Position numbers and translations under genes: made by a program
Assembly: GCF_958298935.1 (NCBI RefSeq)
Contig: NC_084928.1
Location: 16,089,501-16,153,500 of the forward strand
Length of the DNA: 64,000 nt
Source: Phragmites australis
Taxonomy: Eukaryota > Streptophyta > Magnoliopsida > Poales > Poaceae
Direction of reading: 5' to 3'
Notes under the pieces: generated by a model
Database searches by the model: none
The model's input: the letters and a program-made list of their open reading frames with translations, nothing else
Told to the model about the DNA's origin: nothing
Shown: one piece after another, positions 55,571-64,000 of the stretch
Position numbering within the stretch: the first letter of the stretch is position 1
Layout: each line of letters begins with the position of its first letter

Positions 55571-57198
55571 TCACTCTTCGGTCTCCGTCCGAAGGCCCGC
55601 CAAAGACTTCGCCTGTGCTGTTACTCTGCGTCATTGGTTGACCTTTGGTCTTCATCTAAAGCCTCGCTAGAGGCTTCGCCTGCGCTTCCTGAAACACAGT
55701 TGCATTATTCGTCAGTGTACGGCCACCAGTGGACTTTGACTCACCATTAGAAGGTGCACGTGAGACCATTCCCGAACAGTAGCCTCCTACAGGTAAGGTT
55801 CATCTTCTACGGGCCAAACATGTGAATCAAATGATATAGCTGAATGTCGTCCCCTTTGGCCCGTTGAAGACCCCTGGGGGCTCATTTTACCTTTTAGCAG
55901 ATTGCCCCCTCATGTTGTTCATCATCATTTTTTATGGGTATATGACCATTCTGCCACCACACAACGGTCAGGGCCAGATGACGCTAAATGTCTTCGCCTC
56001 ATGCTGAACCATCTTTTTTGGCAGTGGTTCAATTTCTGACGCGCCTTGTTTCAACCGTCGTTAAGCCTGTTTTTCACCGCTATAAATACGCTCCACCCGG
56101 CACCTCTTTTACCGCTTGAATCTGCTGAAGCTGTAGCTCACGTACGAAGACTCTCGCAGTCACCTTTCTTTCCAAAGCCCAATGAGAATGGCTCTGAGAG
56201 GTAAGACAAACCGCTCGAAGACCTATTGGATTGGAAAATCTAAGGTTGATGAAAAAGTCCTGGTTGGACTAGTAAAAGAGGGTTTGATTAGTGAAGTTTT
56301 GAAGGTTAGGCTCTCGAAGGGCCAAGAGACTCTAGAGCCTAAAGATGACGAAGCCATTGTCTTCGTCAACTACTTCCGAGCGGGGCTTCGTCTTCCTTGC
56401 GATGAGATGGTGCCGAAGGTTCTAAAGCTGTTTGAAATCTACCTCCACCACCTGACGCGCAATGCCATCGTTCGACTTGGCCTCTTCGCCTGGGCGACGC
56501 GTTCTGAAGGAGCGAAGGCATCGGCCAGGACCTTCACCGTAGCCCACAGGCTCCATCACCAACAGAAGTCAGTTTTTGCGTCTATCATGCAAAGCAAAGC
56601 CCATTATGGCTGCCTGAACTCTACTTATCGCACCGGCCTAGCCATGCCAGTCGTGGCATACAAAAACAAATGGCCGAAGGACTGGACGCAATGGTGGTTC
56701 TACCACAAGGTGGACCGAGAGGAGTTTCTCGTGTCCAAGAGCGAAGAGGTGAAGGGGAACTGCACCCCAGATGTACAGTTGAAGGCCTCTCAAAGGGTGG
56801 CATTTGAGGCCTTCACCAGGTGCGCGAAGCATCTGACCACGCGCGATCTCGTAGAAGAGTTCGTGGCGTCCAGGGTATGGTCCCTTAACTGGGGTTGGAC
56901 CAAGCAAAAATTTGGTGACAAAGGGCTGAAGGGACTCTGCTGTCCCCAGCTTGACTTCCGAGGTTTCACAGGTATAATATTTTATCATGTTCTTAACTGC
57001 ACTTCAACTCTCTGTCATTTCCTTACATTGTTTGCTTTGTGGCAGACTTGACGGTAGCTGAAGTGGAGACTAAAGCCATGCTTCTTCTTGGGAAATTTAC
57101 CCAGGGCGAAGCCCAGCTCTGCGCCGACCAGGGGCTCAATCGGTGACTTAACCGGATTTTTGAGTTATGAGGCCTTGCCTATAAGGACAGGCCAAAGG

Positions 57199-58115
57199 TA
57201 ATATGAACAAGGGTTCCCGATCTTCCGAAAGGTTCTGGTAACTCTCGATTTGGTGGAAACGAGACACAAGTCGATCCGGCTTCCGAACAACACGATCCGA
57301 AACCCCGCAATCGCAGTACCACGTCTCCTCTGGTTATCAACCGGCGTTGCACGGTTGACCTCGCCAAGAAGGCTAAAATCCTTGCCTGCGAATCGAAAAC
57401 ACAAGCAAGAACAAGAAAGAATGCAACCAAATTGCAGATGAATGATTAATATCACGAGTTGGGGTCTCACAAACCGACGAAACGGCGAAACTGTTCTTGA
57501 CAGAATAATCTAAGCAAAACCCAACCCTAATTAGGGCGGCGGCTACTGTATATAAAGGATTAGGGTCGGCCAAGGACCCCTGGACGTGTCCCTAATGGAC
57601 TCCAACACGATACATGGCCCAACGGACCAAAAACGGTGACGCAGCACCGGGATAGATTCTGGACGCTGACTTGTTTCGACGTTTCCCGTTGACTCAGAAG
57701 GAATTTGGACCTCAAACCAACGCCATTGGTTTCCTTATGAAATTATCTTTCCAACCATATGTGAATCGTCGAAAACGGAGTCCGGATGCGTCCTGGACGT
57801 CCGTTTTACTGCTCGCTGGTCCTGGAGGTCGAGGCTGATTCGGACTCGAGTTGGACTGGACCTCCTGCTGTTGTTGGACGTCCTAGCTGCTCCTCCACGC
57901 CTCCAAGCCTTCCTCTATGTGTCTCCTTGTCCTCTCCATAATTCCTAACCAACACATAATCATTAGGTAGTAATCTATTCTCAAAATTATATAAAGAGTT
58001 GCTTAGGAACGAGCTCACCTCTAAATTTAATTGTCGTGCGCGAGCTCTTGTGATTGGACCTTGAAAGTTCAATGGAGGATCATTGTATGTATCCGAGGGA
58101 GTGATGTCCTCATCA
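57199..58115 (-). repeat. 3' LTR of the CRM-like element
   Basis: 917 bp. Minus-strand start is TGATGAGGACATCACTCCC (58115 downward). The other end reads TAATATG at 57199 on the plus strand, where TG would be expected, so one terminal base is mutated. The upstream 310 bp code for the end of pol. Confidence 0.88.
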
Positions 58116-59626
58116 TCCTCCCCCTCTTGAATTGGAGTCGTCCTCGACTCAAGCTCATCATCGGCTCCCAAGTAAGGTTTCAAATCTGCAATGTTAAAAG
58201 AAGGACTAACCCCGAACTCGGGTGGCAACTCAAGTTTATATGCATTATCATTTATTTTCTCAATTATCTTATAAGGACCAGCAGCTCTTGGCATTAATTT
58301 AGACTTACGCAGCTCTGGAAACCTATCTTTTCTTAAATGTAACCACACTAAATCACCTGGTTCAAGTTTGACTTCTTTCCTACCTTCACTACCAGCAATT
58401 CTATACTTTTCATTCATCTTTTTGATATTTATTTTAGTTGTTTCATGCAACTTACGAATAAAATCAGCACGTGCACTAGCATCACTATGTGTTCTTTCAG
58501 TGGTAGGTAAAGGCAAAAGATCAATAGGAGCGCGAGGGGTAAAACCATACACTACCTGAAAAGGACTTACCTTGGTGGTAGAATGTGTTGCCCGATTATA
58601 AGCAAACTCCACGTGGGGCAAACATTCTTCCCACATCTTCAAATTTTTCTTCAAAATAGCTCTCAACATGGTACCCAAAGTGCGGTTCACTACCTCCGTT
58701 TGGCCATCAGTTTGTGGGTGGCAAGTAGTAGAAAACAATAGTTTTGTACCCAACTTATTCCATAGAGTGCGCCAAAAGTGACTAAAAAATTTAGCGTCGC
58801 AATCTGAAACAATAGTAGAAGGCATACCATGCAAGCGAACAATCTCTTTGAAAAACAGGTCAGCAATATAAACGGTATCATCACTTTTATGACAAGGTAT
58901 AAAATGTGCCATCTTAGAAAAATGATCCACAACAACAAAAATGCTATCCCTCCCTCTCTTAGTCCTAGGCAATCCTAAAACAAAGTCCATCGAAATATCT
59001 GCCCAAGGAATAGAAGGAACAGGAATAGGCATATACAAACCATGTGGATTCAAGCGAGACTTAGCCTTTTGACATGTGGTACAGCGTGCCACGAACCGCT
59101 CAACATCTCTCCTCATCTTTGGCCAAAAGAAATGTGTGGCCAACATAGCCTCCGTCTTCTTAGCACCAAAATGTCCCATCAATCCTCCTCCATGTGCTTC
59201 CTGCAACAACAAAAGACGAACGGAACCAACTGGAATGCATAGACGGTTAGCTCTAAACACAAATCCATCATTGATCACAAACTTGTTCCATGTACGTCCC
59301 TCTTTACAGTTCAGCAATACATCTTTAAAATCAGGATCAAGCACATATTGTTCTTTTATTGAGTCAAGTCCAAAAATTCTATAATCAAGTTGGGACAACA
59401 AAGCATATCGTCTAGACAAAGTATCAGCAATTATATTATCCTTCCCTTTCTTGTGTTTGATAACATAAGGAAAAGATTCAATAAATTCAACCCACTTAGC
59501 ATGTCTACGATTCAGATTATTTTGAGAACGAAGATACTTAAGCGATTCATGATCTGAATGTATAACAAATTCTTTAGGCCACAAATAATGACGCCACGTC
59601 TCTAAAGAACGTACAAGTGCATACAA
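57806..59626 (-). CDS. RNase H end plus complete integrase of the CRM-like element
   Basis: One uninterrupted frame of 606 residues. The RNase H remainder has [10 protein letters not shown] (Asp25) and [10 protein letters not shown] (Asp68). The integrase has zinc-finger residues His145, His152, Cys182 and Cys185 (RCTTCQ), the triad Asp214 (SMDFVLG), Asp275 (IVSDCDAKF) and Glu311 (DGQTEVVNR), and a [11 protein letters not shown] module. The extended C-terminus ([11 protein letters not shown], then [12 protein letters not shown]) is of the kind seen in centromere-related elements. Integrase inserts element cDNA. The frame extends upstream as [12 protein letters not shown], so the listed Met is not the true start. 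No stop or frameshift is seen, but the part needed to make an active particle is deleted. Confidence 0.9.
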   Translation of the reverse strand: MYALVRSLETWRHYLWPKEFVIHSDHESLKYLRSQNNLNRRHAKWVEFIESFPYVIKHKKGKDNIIADTLSRRYALLSQLDYRIFGLDSIKEQYVLDPDFKDVLLNCKEGRTWNKFVINDGFVFRANRLCIPVGSVRLLLLQEAHGGGLMGHFGAKKTEAMLATHFFWPKMRRDVERFVARCTTCQKAKSRLNPHGLYMPIPVPSIPWADISMDFVLGLPRTKRGRDSIFVVVDHFSKMAHFIPCHKSDDTVYIADLFFKEIVRLHGMPSTIVSDCDAKFFSHFWRTLWNKLGTKLLFSTTCHPQTDGQTEVVNRTLGTMLRAILKKNLKMWEECLPHVEFAYNRATHSTTKVSPFQVVYGFTPRAPIDLLPLPTTERTHSDASARADFIRKLHETTKINIKKMNEKYRIAGSEGRKEVKLEPGDLVWLHLRKDRFPELRKSKLMPRAAGPYKIIEKINDNAYKLELPPEFGVSPSFNIADLKPYLGADDELESRTTPIQEGEDDEDITPSDTYNDPPLNFQGPITRARARQLNLEVSSFLSNSLYNFENRLLPNDYVLVRNYGEDKETHRGRLGGVEEQLGRPTTAGGPVQLESESASTSRTSEQ

Positions 59627-59653
59627 TTCCTTATCATACGTAGAGTAATTAAG

Positions 59654-59995
59654 AACGGAGTCCGGATGCGTCCTGGACGTCCGTTTTACTGCTCGCTGGT
59701 CCTGGAGGTCGAGGCTGATTCGGACTCGAGTTGGACTGGACCTCCTGCTGTTGTTGGACGTCCTAGCTGCTCCTCCACGCCTCCAAGCCTTCCTCTATGT
59801 GTCTCCTTGTCCTCTCCATGATTCCTAACCAACACATAATCATTAGGTAGTAATCTATTCTCAAAATTATATAAAGAGTTGCTTAGGAACGAGCTCACCT
59901 CTAAATTTAATTGTCGTGCGCGAGCTCTTGTGATTGGACCTTGAAAGTTCAATGGAGGATCATTGTATGTATCCGAGGGAGTGATGTCCTCATCA
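59654..59995 (-). repeat. Truncated 5' LTR of the CRM-like element
   Basis: 342 bp equal to 57774-58115, with a single A/G difference (57940 against 59820). It keeps only the upstream part of the LTR; about 575 bp of its downstream part, with the PBS, is missing. It joins the RNase H coding sequence directly at 59653/59654. Confidence 0.9.
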
Positions 59996-62273
59996 AAAGG
60001 TGACCATGCTCTCATCAGGTCAGGGCGAAGGAGAGGGCTGCTCGAACGTTGAGGCTGGTGGAGAATCTACTGCGGGTAGCCAAAAGAAGTAGAAAATCGC
60101 AAACCCTTCACCGTGAGGGGTGAAAAGGAGAAGGTACTTGCCATGAAGAAGAGACCTCGCGAAGTGGCCTTCGACGACTTGGGCGAGGAAGTGACCCCTG
60201 AAGACTCATTGGCCATTTGAGCTGTGCCCCTTTGACAGGAGCCTCCGAAGGGTACACAGATTCTTGCCTCCTCCTCACCGAAGCCTCCCTTTTCTGCGCT
60301 CATGGACCTTTCCACACTAATTCTCAGCGACAAAGAGAACAAACCTTCAGATCTGTGTGTTACAACCGAGCCAAGGGAGGGGGAGGGATGCTGAGGAGGC
60401 CGAAGGAGCAAAAAATGTCGAAGAAGCTGGAGCTGAATCGACCTCTACCTCTTCATCTTTGAGTTCTTCCTCTAAGAGTTCGTCTGAAGGCCACAGAGCC
60501 ATAGAGACCGAAGAGGAGAATACTTCGCCGCACATGCCTCACCGTGGCGGAAAAGGGCTTATGAGTCATAGTGGCTTACTTGACGCGAAGGCTAATGACG
60601 CCGAAGCCTTCAAGATTTCTTCATTTGAGCCAAGCTCGGGGGACGTCAATGACGCAAAGAAGATGTTTGGCAGCTTTGTTCTCCACGAGCTTGAGATTCC
60701 TCTGGCGTGAAAGCCCGCTACTGAGCTCATCGACGCCTCTGACATGGCAATTGCAAAGGTATTTGGTACTGTCCTTCAACTTTTCTTCACTTACTCCCTG
60801 GGTGGAGAAGGCCGAGGCCCAAAAGGGAGTTCATGCAACAAGCGAAGGAGGCTGATCTACGCTCACAGTAGCTTAAAAAAGAAGTGAGCTCCCTTCACTC
60901 GGGCAAATAGGTGCAGAAGAAGAAGTTACCTACCTTCGCCAGAATCTAACGGTGTCCGAAGCTCAACTCTCGGAGCTGCAAGCCCTCTGCCACACTGAAA
61001 AAGCTAAAGTGCAGTGGCTGCGCGAAGAACTGGATGAGGCGAAGGCACTATATGACGATGCCCTCATTATGCTAGAAGAATTGGAGCCGAAGGTCATTGC
61101 AGCCTGCGAAGCAATTAGCAATACTTTCAATGGAATCGGTGCTTCAGCCATGCCTCCAACGCTTAACTTTGTCGGGTTGGGTGGCCTTCTTGGATGGATC
61201 TGTGAAACCAGCGGTAGCCTTTTGCCCGCATCCCAGTTGTACGGTGACTTCTACGCTATGGTCTCAGCCAGGAGTTTAGTCTAGTCAATTGAGATGACTA
61301 ACTGTGACCATCATACTGCGCTTCAAAAACCAACCTTCTGCTATCCTTCATACATGTCAACTTCGATTGTGTCGAGGGCATCGAAGGCCACCGCACGATC
61401 ATTCACCACCAACTACTGGTGTAAATATGGCCACAAGCTTGCCCTCCGGGAGGCAGAAATCAACCACCAACGAATACATTTTTTTAGTTGTGCTTTCAAG
61501 ATTTTTGCCACCGCGTTTCATGGATCCTTTGTTCTGCAAGCAAAAGTGAAGGATGACCTTTCTGCCAAAGCGACAACCAAGGCGGCCGAAGAAAATGAGA
61601 ATATGTTTTGGGTTTTGAACATTTGGTTACCAACTAAAATATATTGTAATATATACGCTTTTATTTATTGATAAATGTTTTGCATATCTTCATTCCTTGC
61701 GTAGGTCCTCCCTTCGAACATAGCGTATGTAGCCAAAGATGTTGCTCCCCTCACTGTGATGTGGGATAATTTTTTTATGTCTTGGTCTTGCTAGGATTCC
61801 TTCCACAGTCGCCACCCAACTATTGATTTTAGGAGGTACTAGAGAGCGAAGTGTAGGTCCTATGGCGTAATGAATGCAAACTCCAAAGCGTTCTGGAAGT
61901 CATTTAGCCCTTTGGTTTTAGAGAACCGTAAGGCTGAGCGCGAGGCCTGCAGGATTGCGTGCGGAGACTTTGAGCCTCCGCATATGTTCGTCGATCCGAA
62001 GCCTAAGTCGGAAGATGATAATCATGGATTCCTGCCCTGTCAGTTTCAATTTTCTACCGCCAAGGGCCTTATTCTTTGCAAATAATGCAACATGTCGAAG
62101 GCAGGAGCGCTTCGCCCACATCTTTGTCTACCACTTCTTCATCTAATTATATTGGATCCCCATTGGATACAACGCTGCCTTTTCATGCCAGTCAAGGCAT
62201 AGCCTTTCAATTTGGCTTTAGCTGATGGTACAAAGATTTTTTAGATCCTGACGTTGATGAATTTGCAGAATAA

Positions 62274-62822
62274 AGTCGTTAACGTTGAAACGATTATTAT
62301 CTCCAGCCATTATATATTGAGCTTATCGACTCGGTCTTTCATCGATTTGGACCTTCAGTCTCATCGTGATCTGAAAAATGCCGTCTCCCCCGACTTTGAA
62401 GCCGTAGAGACCTTCAGTAGAGCCGCGCGCGAAGCGTCATTTAGAAAACGCCCCCCCCCCCCCCCGTGACTTTGAAGTTGTAGGGACTTTCGGTGGCACT
62501 ATGCGCGAAGTGTCATTTATTGACGACTACTTCTGACATTGCCTCGACAAATTTACTTTTCGTTTAATCGCTTAGTGACGCTCGAAGGCCTAGTATCTAC
62601 GGTCGATTCCTCAAGGGCAATGTATCTCCCTTCTTGGTTTCGCTTCGTAATTGCTATTAATCATAAATGCGATTGCACATTTTGTTGGCGATGATTGTCC
62701 AAGCTTTGACTTTATTTCGCCAAATTTTCATTTTGTTTTGTAGACATTATCCTTGTTTTGGGATTAACGTTAGGCTTCTTTATTCGTTGCCTTTTTTTTC
62801 CAAATTTATCTTGTGCCTTCGG
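62274..62822. other. Tat element, sequence between accessory ORF and tandem array
   Basis: Non-coding. It contains a 15-C run at 62451-62465 and two decayed copies of a CACTTTG/GAAGTGTCATTTA-type phrase around it. The corresponding place in the 30-37 kb element is 34467-34830, which holds a GCCCCCCC-poor version of the same arrangement. Confidence 0.5.
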
Positions 62823-63590
62823 CGCGGGGGCAGGCACTTTTAGCCCTCGACTTTGAGTCAAGAGGTGCGCCCCCTTCTTTTAAGGCCGAGCAACACTTTG
62901 GCTTTTTCTTCTGAATTTATGTTTTGCCTTCGGTAAGGGTGCATGCACTCTTAGCCTCTAATTTTTAGTCAATAGGTGCACCACCTTCTTGAAGGTCGAG
63001 CAGCACTTCGGCTTTTGCTCCTGAAGGTATGTTTTGCCTTCGGTGCGGGGGCATGCACTCTTAGCCCCCGACTTTTAGTCGAGAGGTGCGCCGCCTTCTT
63101 TGAGGTCCAGCAGCACTTTGGCTTTTTCTTCCGAAGGTATGTTTTGCTTTTTGTGCGGGAGCAGACACTCTTAGCACCCGACTTTTTGTCGAGAGGTGCG
63201 TCACCTTCTTTGAGGTCAAGCAACACTTCAGCTTTTACTCTCAAAGGTATGTTTTGCTTTCGGTGCGGGGGCAAGCACTCTTAGCCCCCGAATTTTAGTC
63301 GAGAGGTGAGCTATCTTCTTTGAGGTTAAGCAGCACTTCAACATTTTTTCCTGAAGGTATGTTTTGCCTTCTGTGCAGGGGCAGACACTCTTAGCCCCTG
63401 ACTTTTAGTCAAGAGGTGCGCCGCCTTCTTTGAGGTCAAGCAGCACTTCGGCTTTTTCTCCCAAAGGTATGTTTTGCCTTTGGTGCGGGGGCAGACACTC
63501 TTAGCCCCCCCCCCCCCCGACTTTTAGTCGAGAGGTGCATCATCTTCTTTGAGGTTAAGCAACACTTTGACTTTTTTTGAGCATTATATT
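62823..63590 (+). repeat. 110-bp tandem repeat, seven copies, in the second Tat element
   Basis: Units start at 62823, 62934, 63044, 63154, 63264, 63374 and 63484 with a GTGCGGGGGCA-type opening. They contain CACTCTTAGCCCCCGACTTT, AGTCGAGAGGTGCGCC, TTTGAGGTC and CAGCACTTCGGCTTTT. Each unit has the short palindrome GACTTTTAGTC. The last unit holds a 14-C run. The array sits between the accessory ORF and pol, as in the 30-37 kb element. Confidence 0.94.
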
Positions 63591-64000
63591 CATATGTGTA
63601 ACTGAATCATAATTATTTTACCATAAGGGAGAAGATGGTACAAAAAGATAGATGCTTTAAAATATGGACAACTTCGAAGCGACTAATAAGCTTGAAACTT
63701 TTGCTGCGGGTTTACGCCCATCTAAAGTCGAAAGGTAAGATGTCCTTCTTTGACATTCCATACCTTGACTTTTAGGGCGAGTTCTTGGCCCGCCTCTTGT
63801 CGATTGGTGTGCTTCCTTTTTTCGAAGGCCTGCAACACTTCGACGATGAATTATGCATAAATTCAACAAAAGCACACACTTTCTTGGGGGTAATTCCATA
63901 TATATTAGGGGCTTACAAAGATTGCTGCCTTGTTAAAAACCTCATGCCCTGACGAAGGGTTCTCCTATGAGGAAAACCCGTACATTGTTTTGATTGAAGT
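63591..64000 (-). other. Tat element, sequence towards the pol end
   Basis: Continues the second Tat element after the tandem array. AGGGCGAGTTC...CCGCCTCTTGTCGATTGGTG resembles 35320-35345. TTAAAAACCTCA with AGGAAAA (63936-63975) matches 35460-35503. The integrase should begin just beyond the right edge. Confidence 0.6.

Larger units (their letters stand above)
53646..55778 (-). repeat. 3' LTR of the second Tat element, split by a solo LTR
   Basis: The outer piece is 53646-54032 and the inner piece 55567-55778; together about 600 bp, like the 628-bp LTR at 30030. The minus-strand TATA box CTATAAATAG is at 53791-53800. The inner end CCCGAACA is followed by GTAGCCTCCTAC, the equivalent of the polypurine tract next to the 30-kb LTR. 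A (GA)n run is at 53694-53710. Confidence 0.82.
57194..60000 (-). mobile_element. CRM-like Ty3/gypsy retrotransposon, young and internally deleted, TSD AAAGG
   Basis: The element is 57199-59995 and the 5-bp repeat AAAGG flanks it at 57194-57198 and 59996-60000. On the minus strand: a partial 5' LTR (59654-59995), the end of RNase H and all of integrase, and a complete 3' LTR (57199-58115). The LTR begins TGATGAGGACATC. The pol frame runs about 103 codons into the 3' LTR, which is known for CRM-lineage elements. Gag, protease and RT are deleted. The two LTR copies differ at only one position over 342 bp. Confidence 0.88.
56188..62273 (+). pseudogene. Antisense accessory ORF of the second Tat element, split by a CRM-like insertion
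   Basis: Exon 1 (56188-56971) starts MALRGKTNRSKTYWIGKSK and contains NKWPKDWTQWWFYHKV. Intron 1 is 56972-57045 and exon 2 begins DLTVAEVETKAMLLL. The reading is cut at 57198 by the retrotransposon and resumes at 60001. The second half has FEPSSGDVNDAKKMFGSFV, then an intron after GCAAAG at 60758, a coiled coil (EAQLSELQALCHTEKAK), VIAACEAISNTFNGIGASAM, and an exon start at 61705. It ends WYKDFLDPDVDEFAE at 62271-62273. Stops are present (for example near 57144, 60708 and 61282). Intron positions equal those of the copy at 31096-34466. Function unknown. Confidence 0.82.
53646..64000 (-). mobile_element. Second Tat-lineage element, runs off the right edge
   Basis: It starts TGTTGGTGGTTAAG at 53646 and contains, left to right: the 3' LTR (with a nested solo LTR), the antisense accessory ORF (with a nested CRM-like element), a 110-bp tandem array, and at 63930-63985 the phrase shared with the 30-37 kb element. 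Orientation is minus by comparison with that element. The pol part, 5' LTR and right TSD lie outside the window. Confidence 0.85.

Noticed and set aside
59686..60015. Minus-strand frame repeating the end of the CRM-like integrase
   Set aside because: It is the LTR copy of the pol C-terminus, not a second gene.
62969..63284. Open frames on both strands in the tandem array
   Set aside because: Translation of 107-110-bp repeats; repetition and absence of a start or domain argue against a gene. The same holds for 34858-35307.
1..64000. tRNA, rRNA or other structural RNA genes
   Set aside because: None recognised by eye; the only tRNA-related signals are primer-binding sites of retroelements.

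Overview
This window is nuclear DNA from a flowering plant, most likely a grass. Four things point there: one spliced gene with a very GC-rich first exon, canonical GT-AG introns, LTR retrotransposon families typical of grasses (Tat-lineage Ty3/gypsy, a CRM-like Ty3/gypsy, a BARE/Angela-like copia LTR), and Mutator-like, CACTA-like and LINE elements. Only one host gene looks intact. Almost everything else is transposable-element sequence, much of it nested and broken.

Layout. Positions 1-6244 hold a Tat-lineage element read on the minus strand whose gag segment is flipped to the plus strand. Positions 6821-10541 hold a complete six-exon gene for a 614-residue plastid-type phosphohexomutase-like protein. 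Positions 12.1-14.3 kb carry a 5'-truncated LINE, followed directly by an 863-bp Mutator-like foldback element with a perfect 9-bp target-site duplication (TSD). Positions 15.2-26.3 kb have little recognisable coding content apart from a minus-strand LINE remnant near 19-19.9 kb. Positions 26354-29394 are a Pack-MULE-like element (perfect 9-bp TSD) that carries an ankyrin-type gene fragment and is itself split by a CACTA-like element.

From 29.4 to 38.5 kb lies an old CACTA-like element with ~71-bp subterminal repeats. A deleted Tat-lineage element (30030-37199, TSD GTTAC) is inserted in those repeats. From 39 to 53.6 kb is a mosaic: head-to-head LTRs, a plus-strand Tat gag/protease remnant interrupted by a 2.2-kb LTR, an antisense accessory-ORF remnant, and a pair of inverted LTRs. 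From 53646 to the right edge is another minus-strand Tat element. Its LTR contains a BARE-like solo LTR (54033-55566), and its accessory ORF contains a very young deleted CRM-like element (57199-59995, TSD AAAGG).

Common theme. Tat elements here carry a spliced accessory ORF antisense to pol, with the same intron positions in two elements, and a ~107-110-bp tandem array between that ORF and the end of pol. In two elements the upstream LTR is cut partway and joined straight to mid-pol. Coordinates with TSDs are exact; other element ends are approximate. LTR ages are rough counts by eye.
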